Positions 1 through 7,081 of a stretch of DNA of 64,000 nucleotides are shown in pieces. The notes below the pieces were generated by a model. The model was not told the origin of the DNA, did not search any database, and worked only from the letters and a program-made list of their open reading frames with translations. This stretch comes from Photobacterium sp. TLY01. GTDB taxonomy: Bacteria > Pseudomonadota > Gammaproteobacteria > Enterobacterales > Vibrionaceae. Positions within the stretch are counted from its first letter, which is position 1. Each line of letters starts with the position of its first letter. Location: contig NZ_CP090364.1 in NCBI RefSeq assembly GCF_021432065.1, positions 806,001-870,000 on the forward strand, given 5' to 3'. The position numbers and the translations under genes were made by a program.

Positions 1-219
1 GGCCAGCCGGTAGCTCTGCATGCGCAGTGAACCGGCCAGATTGACGACCTCAGCGTCATAACGGCTGGCATTGACCGCAAACATGGTTGCGCCTGTGGTC
101 AGCAGGGAAAGTAACACAATGGCCAGCATGACTCTGGCCACAGTTCCCGTGACACTGCCAGCCAGCAGGCCAGATTTTGGCAGGGTGTTTGAGGGGAATA
201 AATCCGGACGTTTGGGCAC
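1..219 (-). CDS. narQ: NarQ-like nitrate/nitrite sensor histidine kinase, N-terminal fragment
   Basis: Only the first 73 codons lie in the window; the rest runs off the left edge. The start is a GTG at 219 preceded by an AGGAG ribosome site. After a short cytoplasmic tail there is one membrane segment (about residues 23-50), then the periplasmic stretch NLAGSLRMQSYRLA. This is the P-box that binds nitrate or nitrite in NarX/NarQ sensors. The gene is divergent from napF, as in other Vibrionaceae where narQ-narP flank nap, so its kinase probably signals through NarP to the nap promoter. NarX is an alternative name; the nap linkage favours NarQ. Confidence 0.85.
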   Translation of the reverse strand, partial: MPKRPDLFPSNTLPKSGLLAGSVTGTVARVMLAIVLLSLLTTGATMFAVNASRYDAEVVNLAGSLRMQSYRLA

Positions 220-311
220 TCGTTCTCCTGCTCAGTGTGGGAGGCTTTCCATTTCAATAAGACTGTTTTCGCTGATGCTGTGCATTTTGTGAAGTTAAGC
301 GTTGTACTTTC

Positions 312-325
312 TTGATCTCAAACAA
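312..325. promoter_or_regulatory. FNR-like site upstream of napF
   Basis: TTGATctcaAACAA matches the FNR consensus TTGAT-N4-ATCAA at 9 of 10 positions. It lies about 30 bp upstream of a NarP-like inverted repeat in the narQ-napF gap, the same order as in the Escherichia coli napF control region. This predicts anaerobic activation of nap. Inferred from sequence only. Confidence 0.6.
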
Positions 326-339
326 GGTTAGGCCCGAAT

Positions 340-355
340 TACCTCCTTCGGGGTA
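340..355. promoter_or_regulatory. NarP-type 7-2-7 heptamer pair upstream of napF
   Basis: TACCTCC-TT-CGGGGTA is an inverted pair of heptamers separated by two bases, the 7-2-7 arrangement bound by NarP (and NarL). Each half departs from the TACYYMT consensus at one position. A possible -10 (TAAACT, 379-384) would put the site near -44. Together with the FNR-like site it predicts nitrate- and oxygen-responsive control of napFDABC. Confidence 0.55.
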
Positions 356-457
356 TGTTAAGCCCTGAATACCCACACCTAAACTATGTCTATACTTTGA
401 CTGTTTATCTCTGAATATGTTGCCTTTTGCAGGCAGTGGAACCCATGTGTAAGACCT

Positions 458-946
458 ATGGCTGATTTAGCACGACGATTTTGGCTGCGGCGAGACAGTG
501 CGCCGCAGGCGCCGCGTTTACCCTGGATGATCGACGATCACGCGTTCACGAATCAGTGTACGCGCTGTCAGGCCTGTCTGAATGCCTGTGAGACCCAAAT
601 CATCGTGCAGGGGGATGGCGGTTTTCCTCAGGTTGATTTTCAGCGCGGTGAATGCACCTTCTGTTATCAGTGCGCGCAGGCGTGTCCGGAACCGTTATTC
701 CGTCCACAACAAGAACTGCCCTGGCAGGTCAGTATTGCCATCTCATCTGCCTGTCTGGCCAAACAAGGGGTGGATTGCCGGACATGCGGTGACGCGTGCG
801 AACCGTTGGCCATACGTTTTGCCTTGCAGCCGGGAAAGGTTGCTCAACCGGTAGTCAATGACGCAGATTGCACTGGCTGTGGTGCCTGTCTGTCCGTTTG
901 CCCAACTCAGGCGATTCAGACTCAGTCTGTCACTCAAGTGGAATAA
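458..946 (+). CDS. napF: Ferredoxin-type protein NapF
   Basis: Cytoplasmic iron-sulfur protein that helps mature NapA before its Tat export. It carries four cysteine clusters: C34-C37-C40-C44, C66-C69-C72-C76, the irregular C99-C107-C110-C114, and C138-C141-C144-C148. These would hold up to four [4Fe-4S] centres. The N-terminus (ADLARRFWLRR) is the usual NapF basic start. The length of 162 aa is normal. It is the first gene of the nap operon, followed by napD after 7 bases. Confidence 0.95.
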   Translation: MADLARRFWLRRDSAPQAPRLPWMIDDHAFTNQCTRCQACLNACETQIIVQGDGGFPQVDFQRGECTFCYQCAQACPEPLFRPQQELPWQVSIAISSACLAKQGVDCRTCGDACEPLAIRFALQPGKVAQPVVNDADCTGCGACLSVCPTQAIQTQSVTQVE

Positions 947-953
947 CACACTT

Positions 954-1283
954 ATGAAGCAACGAAGTGCACCAAGTCATTCAGGTTCAGCGGTATCGGC
1001 CGGAACTTCCTTTTTATCTGAAGAAGTACATATTTCCAGTCTGGTGGTGCATGTCAAACCAGAAGGACTTGCGCAGGTCAAAGCACAGATAACTGCGCTG
1101 CCACAGGCCGAGGTGTACGGAGAGAGCCCGATCGGCAAGCTGGTTGTGGTGTTGGAAACGCCAAGCCACAGAGAGGTGACTGACATGATTGACACGATTA
1201 ATGCATTTGAACATGTGCTGACGACCTTTCTGGTGTTTCACCAGGTTGAGCAGCAGGGACCTGACTTTGAGGACACACCATGA
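954..1283 (+). CDS. napD: NapD, chaperone for the NapA Tat signal
   Basis: Small cytoplasmic protein that binds the twin-arginine signal peptide of NapA and delays export until the molybdenum cofactor is loaded. The conserved core [11 protein letters not shown] is at residues 27-37, and the rest follows the ferredoxin-like NapD fold. The reading frame is open further upstream inside napF, but the ATG at 954 gives 109 aa. That leaves a longer N-terminal tail than the roughly 85-90 aa typical of NapD. The last four bases overlap the napA start (ATGA), indicating translational coupling. Confidence 0.92.
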   Translation: MKQRSAPSHSGSAVSAGTSFLSEEVHISSLVVHVKPEGLAQVKAQITALPQAEVYGESPIGKLVVVLETPSHREVTDMIDTINAFEHVLTTFLVFHQVEQQGPDFEDTP

Positions 1284-3766
1284 AAATGACCAGACGGGCG
1301 TTTGTGAAAGCAAACGCAGCGGCGTCGGCTGCAGCCGTGGCCGGGATTACTCTGCCTGCCTCGGCAACCAACCTGATTGTAAGCTCGGATGAAACCAAAA
1401 TTCACTGGGATAAAGCGCCTTGCCGATTTTGTGGTACCGGCTGCTCAGTCCTGGTGGGAACGCAGGCGGGTCGGGTGATCGCGACTCAGGCCGATCCTGA
1501 AGCGGAAGTGAACCGGGGGCTGAACTGTATCAAGGGCTATTTCCTGTCGAAAATCATGTATGGTGCTGACCGCCTGACGACCCCTTTACTGCGGATGAAA
1601 GACGGTAAATATCACAAGGAAGGGGACTTTCAGCCTGTGAGTTGGGAGCAGGCGTTCGACATCATGGCTGAAAAATGGAAAGCAGCGCTCAAAGCCAAAG
1701 GGCCAACCAGTGTCGGCATGTTCGGCTCGGGTCAGTGGACTGTAATGGAAGGCTATGCGGCCTCCAAGATGATGAAAGCCGGGTTCCGTTCTAACAATAT
1801 TGACCCCAATGCCCGCCATTGTATGGCCTCGGCCGTGGTGGGTTTTATGCGGGCGTTCAATATGGATGAACCCATGGGCTGCTACGATGATTTCGAGCAC
1901 GCCGATGCGTTTGTCCTCTGGGGCTCGAATATGGCTGAGATGCACCCTATTTTATGGACGCGCATTACCGACCGGCGGCTTAGCCATCCACATGTCAAGG
2001 TCAACGTCTTGTCGACCTATTATCACCGCTCTTTCGAGCTGGCAGACAATGGGATGATCTTCCATCCGCAGACTGATCTGGCGATCGCCAACTTCATTGC
2101 CAATTACATCATTGAAAATGATGCGGTGAACTGGGATTTCGTCAATAAACATACCCATTTCAAGCGTGCGGATACCGATATCGGTTATGGCCTGCGCGAT
2201 GATGATCCATTGCAGAAAGCGGCTGCGCATCCTAACTCAGGTGTCATGCATGACATGACGTTCGAGGAATACAAAAAATCAGTGGCTGAATACACACTGG
2301 AAAAAACCGTTGAAATGTCCGGTGTGGAAAAAGACAAACTGTTGGAACTGGCCAAGTATTATGCCGATCCGGAGACCAAAGTGATGTCGCTCTGGACCAT
2401 GGGGATGAACCAGCATACCCGCGGTGTGTGGATGAATAATCTGGTGTACAACATTCACCTGCTGACCGGCAAAATTTCTCAGCCCGGCAACAGTCCGTTT
2501 TCCCTGACCGGGCAGCCATCGGCTTGCGGTACGGCGCGTGAAGTCGGTACGTTTGCTCACCGTCTGCCCGCAGATTTGGTGGTAACTAATCCTAAGCACC
2601 GGGCGACTGCAGAAAAAATCTGGAAACTGCCGGAAGGCACGATTCCGCCCAAGCCTGGCTTTCATGCCGTGCAGCAGGATCGGATGTTGCGTGATGGGGT
2701 ACTGAATGCCTACTGGGTGATGTGTAACAACAATATGCAGGCAGGTCCGAATATCAACAAAGAACGCCTGCCGGGCTACCGCAGCCCAGATAATTTCATT
2801 GTATGTTCAGATCCTTATCCGACCGCCACAGCTCAGTCTGCGGATCTGGTCCTACCAACCGCCATGTGGGTTGAAAAAGAGGGCGCTTACGGTAACGCGG
2901 AACGCCGTACGCAAGCCTGGTATCAGCAGGTCGCCGCACCAGGCGAAGCCAAATCTGACCTATGGCAGATCATGGAATTCAGCAAACGCTTCAAAATGGA
3001 AGAAGTGTGGGACGAGGCCTTGCTCAACAGTATGCCGGAATACAAAGGCAAGACGATGTACGACGTACTGTTCCGGAACGGTCAGGTCGATCAGTTCCCG
3101 CTGGAGCAAGCGCAGGCGCTCAATGATGATGCCAAAGCCCAGGGCTACTACGTTCAGAAAGGGCTGTTTGAAGAATATGCCAGTTTTGGTCGCGGCCATG
3201 GCCATGATTTAGCCCCGTACGATGACTATCACAAAGCCCGGGGGCTGCGCTGGCCAGTGGTTGATGGGCAGGAAACACGCTGGCGCTATGCCGAAGGTTC
3301 TGACCCTTATGTGCCGGAAGGTAAAGGATTCTACTTTTACGGTCAGCCGGACGGGAAAGCTAACATCATCTTTGCGCCTTATGAACAGCCGCCGGAAGTA
3401 CCGGATGAAGAATACGATATGTGGCTGTGTACCGGCCGGGTACTCGAACACTGGCACACAGGTACCATGACCCGCCGGGTGCCTGAACTGTACAAAGCCG
3501 TGCCGGATGCGGTGTGTTATATCCATCCTGATGATGCGCAAAAACGGAACCTTCGTCGCGGCGATGAAGTCATTCTGAGCTCCCGCCGCGGTGAGGTGCG
3601 CTGCCGGGTGGATACCCGGGGCCGCAACAGACCACCGGTCGGACTGGTCTTTGTGCCTTTCTTTGATGCCCGGGTGTTGATCAACAAGCTGGTGCTGGAT
3701 GCCACAGATCCGCTGTCAAAACAGACAGATTATAAAAAATGTCCAATCAAGATCAGAAAGGCGTAA
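1280..3766 (+). CDS. napA: Periplasmic nitrate reductase catalytic subunit NapA
   Basis: Reduces nitrate to nitrite in the periplasm with electrons from NapB and NapC. The N-terminus has a twin-arginine signal (TRRAFVK, R5-R6) followed by an alanine-rich stretch. Cysteines C48, C51, C55 and C83 hold the [4Fe-4S] cluster. C181 in ARHCMASAV is the expected molybdenum ligand for bis-MGD. The length of 828 aa is typical of NapA. The start overlaps napD by four bases and napB follows after 12 bases. All key residues are present, so the enzyme should be active. Confidence 0.98.
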   Translation: MKMTRRAFVKANAAASAAAVAGITLPASATNLIVSSDETKIHWDKAPCRFCGTGCSVLVGTQAGRVIATQADPEAEVNRGLNCIKGYFLSKIMYGADRLTTPLLRMKDGKYHKEGDFQPVSWEQAFDIMAEKWKAALKAKGPTSVGMFGSGQWTVMEGYAASKMMKAGFRSNNIDPNARHCMASAVVGFMRAFNMDEPMGCYDDFEHADAFVLWGSNMAEMHPILWTRITDRRLSHPHVKVNVLSTYYHRSFELADNGMIFHPQTDLAIANFIANYIIENDAVNWDFVNKHTHFKRADTDIGYGLRDDDPLQKAAAHPNSGVMHDMTFEEYKKSVAEYTLEKTVEMSGVEKDKLLELAKYYADPETKVMSLWTMGMNQHTRGVWMNNLVYNIHLLTGKISQPGNSPFSLTGQPSACGTAREVGTFAHRLPADLVVTNPKHRATAEKIWKLPEGTIPPKPGFHAVQQDRMLRDGVLNAYWVMCNNNMQAGPNINKERLPGYRSPDNFIVCSDPYPTATAQSADLVLPTAMWVEKEGAYGNAERRTQAWYQQVAAPGEAKSDLWQIMEFSKRFKMEEVWDEALLNSMPEYKGKTMYDVLFRNGQVDQFPLEQAQALNDDAKAQGYYVQKGLFEEYASFGRGHGHDLAPYDDYHKARGLRWPVVDGQETRWRYAEGSDPYVPEGKGFYFYGQPDGKANIIFAPYEQPPEVPDEEYDMWLCTGRVLEHWHTGTMTRRVPELYKAVPDAVCYIHPDDAQKRNLRRGDEVILSSRRGEVRCRVDTRGRNRPPVGLVFVPFFDARVLINKLVLDATDPLSKQTDYKKCPIKIRKA

Positions 3767-3778
3767 AGGGAGTCGACC

Positions 3779-4255
3779 ATGAAAATGACAGCTAAATTTG
3801 CCAGTGGCTTGATGATCTTGATGCTTGCATTCGGGGCGGCGCATGCCGCTGACGAAGAGCTGGTGGGCGGCAACGGTGGTTTGCATTCGCTACGGGGCCA
3901 GACGGAAATTAAAGATACCTTTCCCGGCGAAAGCTGGAAAAAGTATCCCAAAGACGGCCAGCCGATTGACAGCGACTATGTCTACCAGCCGCCGTTGATC
4001 CCACACACCATTCGTAACTATGAGGTGTCGCTCAATGCCAATAAGTGCTTGTCCTGCCATAGCTGGAAATATGCCAACGAGATGGGGGCAACCAAAATCA
4101 GCGTGACGCATTACCGTTCTCCGCGTCAGGGGCAGGTCTTGTCCGATGTGTCGCCCAGCCGCTACTTCTGCCTGCAGTGTCATGTGCCACAGGCCGATGC
4201 AACGCCCCTGGTGGATAACACGTTCAAGCGGGTTGATGCCCTGGACGAAAAATAA
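3779..4255 (+). CDS. napB: Diheme cytochrome c subunit NapB
   Basis: Periplasmic electron-transfer partner of NapA. A signal peptide ends near residue 23 (AHA-ADEE). Two c-type heme motifs are visible, CLSCH at 90-94 and CLQCH at 131-135, and histidines upstream (for example H76) can serve as distal ligands. At 158 aa it has the usual NapB size. The start ATG follows GGGAG. It sits between napA and napC in the same operon. Confidence 0.97.
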   Translation: MKMTAKFASGLMILMLAFGAAHAADEELVGGNGGLHSLRGQTEIKDTFPGESWKKYPKDGQPIDSDYVYQPPLIPHTIRNYEVSLNANKCLSCHSWKYANEMGATKISVTHYRSPRQGQVLSDVSPSRYFCLQCHVPQADATPLVDNTFKRVDALDEK

Positions 4256-4269
4256 CGACGGAGCCAGTT

Positions 4270-4845
4270 ATGAATATCATTAAACGCTTCTGGCGTCGTC
4301 TGAGTTCGCCGAGTAAAGCGGCAGCAGGTGTGGTGCTGTTTCTGGGCTTTATGGGCGGTTTGCTGTTTTGGGGCGCATTTAACACCGGGATGGAGGCCAC
4401 GAACACCGAAGCTTTTTGCTCGGGATGCCATGCACCCATAGTGAAGGAGATCCGTGAAACCATTCACTATTCAAACCGATCGGGCGTTCGGGCAATCTGT
4501 TCCGACTGCCATGTGCCTCATGAATGGACAGACAAAATTGTCCGCAAAGTCCAGGCATCAAAAGAGCTGTTTGCATTCGCGATGGGGACAATAAACACCG
4601 AGGAGAAATTTCAGGCAAGGCGAGGGCATCTGGCGCATCGCGAATGGAGCCGGATGAAAAATAATGACTCCAAGGAATGCCGGAACTGTCATCAGTTTGA
4701 GTATATGGATTATTCGGAGCAAGGATTGCGTGCTGTGAAACAGCACTCAGAGGCGCTCGCATCGGGAGATAAAACCTGTGTGGATTGCCACAAAGGGATA
4801 GCCCACAAACTACCTGATATGAAAGACGTTGAAGGCTGGCAATAA
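4270..4845 (+). CDS. napC: Membrane-anchored tetraheme quinol dehydrogenase NapC
   Basis: NapC/NirT family cytochrome that takes electrons from menaquinol or ubiquinol and passes them to NapB. One N-terminal membrane anchor spans about residues 17-36. Four heme motifs follow: CSGCH 50-54, CSDCH 77-81, CRNCH 137-141 and CVDCH 170-174. The length (191 aa) suits the four-heme form. No napGH genes accompany it, so NapC is the likely sole quinol entry point. A very small gene follows after 10 bases. Confidence 0.97.
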   Translation: MNIIKRFWRRLSSPSKAAAGVVLFLGFMGGLLFWGAFNTGMEATNTEAFCSGCHAPIVKEIRETIHYSNRSGVRAICSDCHVPHEWTDKIVRKVQASKELFAFAMGTINTEEKFQARRGHLAHREWSRMKNNDSKECRNCHQFEYMDYSEQGLRAVKQHSEALASGDKTCVDCHKGIAHKLPDMKDVEGWQ

Positions 4846-4855
4846 GGAGAAAGCG

Positions 4856-4993
4856 ATGAGTACACTGGAATCGGTGATCTGGCATGTGCTTGGCTATGCC
4901 GCCATGCCCGTGATCATCTTAACGGGCTTTCTGATGGTTGCTGTGGTGTCTTTGTGGATACTCTCAATCGGAAAAGACAAACCCGGCCGTTAG
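4856..4993 (+). CDS. Tiny membrane protein of the nap operon, TIGR02808-type
   Basis: A 45-aa protein made almost entirely of one membrane helix (about residues 14-38) with a short basic tail ending GKDKPGR. AAGGAG lies just before the ATG, and the gene begins 10 bases after napC, so it is surely part of the operon. From memory, it fits the TIGR02808 family: proteins of about 46 aa found beside periplasmic nitrate reductase genes in Vibrio and Photobacterium, function unknown. A role as a small NapC-associated subunit, comparable to NapE elsewhere, is only an inference. Its stop overlaps the stop of the convergent gene. Confidence 0.85.
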   Translation: MSTLESVIWHVLGYAAMPVIILTGFLMVAVVSLWILSIGKDKPGR

Positions 4994-5187
4994 TGGCAGC
5001 CATTTCCCTGGCCAGGCGGCTTCCGGCTGACGGCGAAAGCAGCCAGCCAGGCGACATAAAGCGGCAGCCATTCTGTCAGAAATACGGCCAATGACGTGTG
5101 GCCTGCAAGCCAGATTTCACTCAAGTGAAGAACAGCAACGCAGGCCAGACCGAGCAAACAGATAATACGTAACACATTCCGCTCCAT
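4990..5187 (-). CDS. Small hypothetical membrane protein (65 aa)
   Basis: No family recognised. Two hydrophobic segments (about residues 7-25 and 31-50) and a basic tail suggest a small inner-membrane protein. The ATG at 5187 is preceded by AAAGGA at good spacing, which supports real translation. It is convergent with the nap operon, and the two stop codons overlap (4990-4992 and 4991-4993). The neighbour could mean a nap-related role, but nothing in the protein shows it. Confidence 0.55.
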   Translation of the reverse strand: MERNVLRIICLLGLACVAVLHLSEIWLAGHTSLAVFLTEWLPLYVAWLAAFAVSRKPPGQGNGCH

Positions 5188-5270
5188 ACAGATATCCTTT
5201 GAAAAGCTACGGATAAGTATAGATGCAAATGCTAATTGTTATCAAGTGCGTTTGTGAGGCTATTTATATA

Positions 5271-5609
5271 TCACTTAATAAAATGCCAGCCAATGAAACC
5301 GCCCCAAGACAGCAGCAGTAAGATCCAGGGTAACGGACTCTGTCTGACGACTGTCTGCGCTGCATCATCCGACTGAGTTGTGTTCTCGGTATTGAATGCC
5401 GCTTTTTCTTTTAGTTGCTTTTTACGCAGTTTATCTCTGTCGCGCGCTTTGGCTTTTTGTTGTTTCTTATAGAGCTCAATACCCTTCTGAATCCCTTGAG
5501 CGATCAACTTGGTTTGTTCTTTTGTCTGTCCGGGTTTTTGGGTTGCTTTGGCAATTTGCATCGCTTCGGCTTGCGTTTCTGGTGAAGGGGCGTGGGATGT
5601 TCTGGTCAT
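5271..5609 (-). CDS. DUF2956 family protein
   Basis: A 112-aa protein with a very basic, helical, probably cytoplasmic N-terminal part (lysine/arginine-rich, residues 20-70) and one C-terminal membrane anchor (about 94-110). The segment ATQKPGQTKEQTKLIAQGIQ is the hallmark of DUF2956, a family of Vibrionaceae and relatives with unknown function. An in-frame TTG seven codons upstream (5630) is possible, but the ATG at 5609 is more likely. It stands alone, transcribed away from the 5.6-6.0 kb control region. Confidence 0.75.
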   Translation of the reverse strand: MTRTSHAPSPETQAEAMQIAKATQKPGQTKEQTKLIAQGIQKGIELYKKQQKAKARDRDKLRKKQLKEKAAFNTENTTQSDDAAQTVVRQSPLPWILLLLSWGGFIGWHFIK

Positions 5610-5688
5610 TGCGTACTCGTTAATGGTCAATTGATCGGTTTAATAGCATTTTATGTCGTTGCTATCGTTGTGGGAAATAAACCGGATT

Positions 5689-5708
5689 ATGTAGGAATAT
5701 TCCTACAT
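5689..5708. promoter_or_regulatory. Perfect 20-bp palindrome, probable operator
   Basis: ATGTAGGAATATTCCTACAT is its own reverse complement, with the core TAGGAATATTCCTA. No T-run adjoins it, so it is not an intrinsic terminator. Its place about 80-100 bases upstream of the DUF2956 start suggests a binding site for a dimeric regulator. The regulator is not recognised. Confidence 0.5.
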
Positions 5709-5728
5709 TTATCGAAAGTTCAGATCTA

Positions 5729-5759
5729 CCTGTGAGCGAGGTTTCGGCTGGCTCACAGG
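5729..5759. repeat. Inverted repeat / hairpin
   Basis: CCTGTGAGC and GCTCACAGG form a perfect 9-bp stem around a 13-base loop. No U-tract follows on either strand, so a classical terminator is unlikely. It could be a structured leader or a second regulator site next to the 20-bp palindrome. Confidence 0.4.
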
Positions 5760-5934
5760 GGGTAAGTAAATGAAATACCATTAGTTATTATCGTGTTATT
5801 AAAAATATGGCTTCTGTAGAAATCATCGTACTTTCTATTGTTTGTTAAATATACGTAAAACCGTGATCATGATTGCAGGTTAAGTAATTAATCCGTGCGT
5901 TACAACGCAGAACGAATGTCTGTGCCTTTGCCAA

Positions 5935-5948
5935 TTGATCCATATCAT
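5935..5948. promoter_or_regulatory. FNR-like site upstream of DUF2919 gene
   Basis: TTGATccatATCAT matches the FNR consensus at 9 of 10 positions. Its centre is about 60 bases before the start codon at 6001. With a -10 near 5963-5970 it would sit close to the usual -41.5 activating position. It suggests oxygen control of the small operon at 6001-6859. Confidence 0.45.
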
Positions 5949-6000
5949 TTATTGTCAGCAGAGATAAATACGTTTTTCCCTGTTTCTGAGCGCCAGACGC

Positions 6001-6444
6001 ATGTATTCAATTGATGCTTACGACAGCAATGGTCTGCTAAAACCTTCCGGCTTGTTATGGGTGAGCATGCTGTTCAGTGCCAGGGGATGGGGCGTGTTTG
6101 TCATGGCTGGTGTCAGCAGAACGCAAGGTGCTGAGCTGCTCCAGTTATTTTATCCTCACACAGAGAATTTGTACTTTCTGATGGGGATTGGTCTGCCAGC
6201 CTTGTGTTTGATGTGGCTGAGCGGACTGCGTCATAAAAATAACAAAATGATTAACGGCGCATGGCGGTATGGCAGATTGATTCTGCTAGCCGGATATGCA
6301 CTGGATTTAGCGTTGCAAGTGTACCAACTGACATTGTTAAGAGGCGCCTTCAGCTGGCCAGCAGCGGTGACTTTGCTGGCAACCATCTGGCTGATGGCTT
6401 ATCTGGTACGAAGTTCCCGAGTCAGACATACATTTGCCAATTAG
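6001..6444 (+). CDS. DUF2919 (YfeZ-like) inner-membrane protein
   Basis: A 147-aa membrane protein with four likely transmembrane segments (about 19-37, 58-75, 91-112, 119-136). The N-terminal YDSNGLLKPSGLLWVSMLF and the ARGWGVFVMAGVSR stretch match my recollection of DUF2919, the family of E. coli YfeZ, whose function is unknown. It probably forms a two-gene operon with the secreted protein 19 bases downstream. An FNR-like box lies upstream. Confidence 0.75.
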   Translation: MYSIDAYDSNGLLKPSGLLWVSMLFSARGWGVFVMAGVSRTQGAELLQLFYPHTENLYFLMGIGLPALCLMWLSGLRHKNNKMINGAWRYGRLILLAGYALDLALQVYQLTLLRGAFSWPAAVTLLATIWLMAYLVRSSRVRHTFAN

Positions 6445-6463
6445 CCCATGGAGAAAGTGTCAG

Positions 6464-6859
6464 ATGAATGATTTGGGAAAAGGGGTGCTGTTCAGCGCCT
6501 TGTTAAGCCCGCTGGCAATGGCAGACTGGTTATTGAATGTGAACCTGGAGCTGTCAAGCGCAGGGGTTCACCAGTCGGTCGCCACCTCATTGCAATTGCT
6601 GCCAGGTGAGGAGACGGTGATTTTCGGCACTGCTGATGATGATCAGCGCCGCAAGTTTCTGGGCAGCGCTGAGCTACTTGAAGTGTCTGCGGAAGAAGTG
6701 AAAATTGCGTTTAAAATTCAGGAGCAGCTGGATGATGGTGCATGGCGGATATTGGCGGCGCCAGTGATTTCGACCGGACTTGATGCGCCTGCATCCTTTG
6801 AGTCATCCCAGGAAGATGAACAGTCGGTTAAACTTCAGGTTGCAGTCATGTCAGCCTAA
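6464..6859 (+). CDS. Hypothetical secreted protein (131 aa)
   Basis: No family recognised. The start chosen is the ATG at 6464 (MNDLGKG), ten codons inside the open frame. It has GGAG upstream and yields a clean signal peptide ending near residue 20 (PLAMA-DW). The mature part of about 110 aa looks beta-rich and acidic, with no cysteine and no catalytic motif. It directly follows the DUF2919 gene, so a shared envelope role is possible. A strong terminator closes the unit. Confidence 0.6.
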   Translation: MNDLGKGVLFSALLSPLAMADWLLNVNLELSSAGVHQSVATSLQLLPGEETVIFGTADDDQRRKFLGSAELLEVSAEEVKIAFKIQEQLDDGAWRILAAPVISTGLDAPASFESSQEDEQSVKLQVAVMSA

Positions 6860-6889
6860 CAGCGTTTGAGTATCCTGGTTTCTGCGATG

Positions 6890-6912
6890 AAAGCGCCTTT
6901 TTGGCGCTTTTT
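6890..6912 (+). terminator. Intrinsic terminator of the DUF2919 operon
   Basis: AAAGCGCC-TTTTT-GGCGCTTT stem-loop followed by a run of T, 30 bases after the stop at 6859. Confidence 0.8.
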
Positions 6913-6981
6913 GCATTTTCTCAGCCACATATTGTTGGAAATGAGCGCTTTTCTGACTTGGCTGTCCATGATCAATATGCT

Positions 6982-6998
6982 TAACTCAGAACGAGTTA
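6982..6998. promoter_or_regulatory. Inverted repeat over probable DyP peroxidase promoter
   Basis: TAACTC-N5-GAGTTA is a perfect interrupted palindrome whose right end overlaps TACAAT (6997-7002), a good -10. The position suits a repressor operator. The likely transcript start near 7009 leaves a leader of about 70 bases before the ATG at 7082. Confidence 0.4.
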
Positions 6999-7081
6999 CA
7001 ATAGACTTTTCTTCCTGGCTACTGCCATCAGACCGTTGGCTGCAGTCAGGCGCTAAGCATAGAAAATGCAACAATGGGAGA

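Larger units (their letters stand above)
5610..6000. other. Non-coding divergent control region between DUF2956 and DUF2919 genes
   Basis: No convincing gene on either strand in about 390 bases. It is AT-rich and holds a perfect 20-bp palindrome (5689-5708), a 9-bp-stem hairpin (5729-5759) and an FNR-like box (5935-5948). Candidate -10 elements such as TAAATA (5965-5970) lie before the DUF2919 start. Confidence 0.6.

Noticed and set aside
71..292. Plus-strand frame of 73 codons at the left edge
   Set aside because: It runs antisense to the well-supported narQ start and lacks a ribosome site.
6866..7081. 72-codon N-terminal extension of the DyP peroxidase
   Set aside because: It crosses the upstream terminator and the probable promoter; the family begins at the ATG at 7082.
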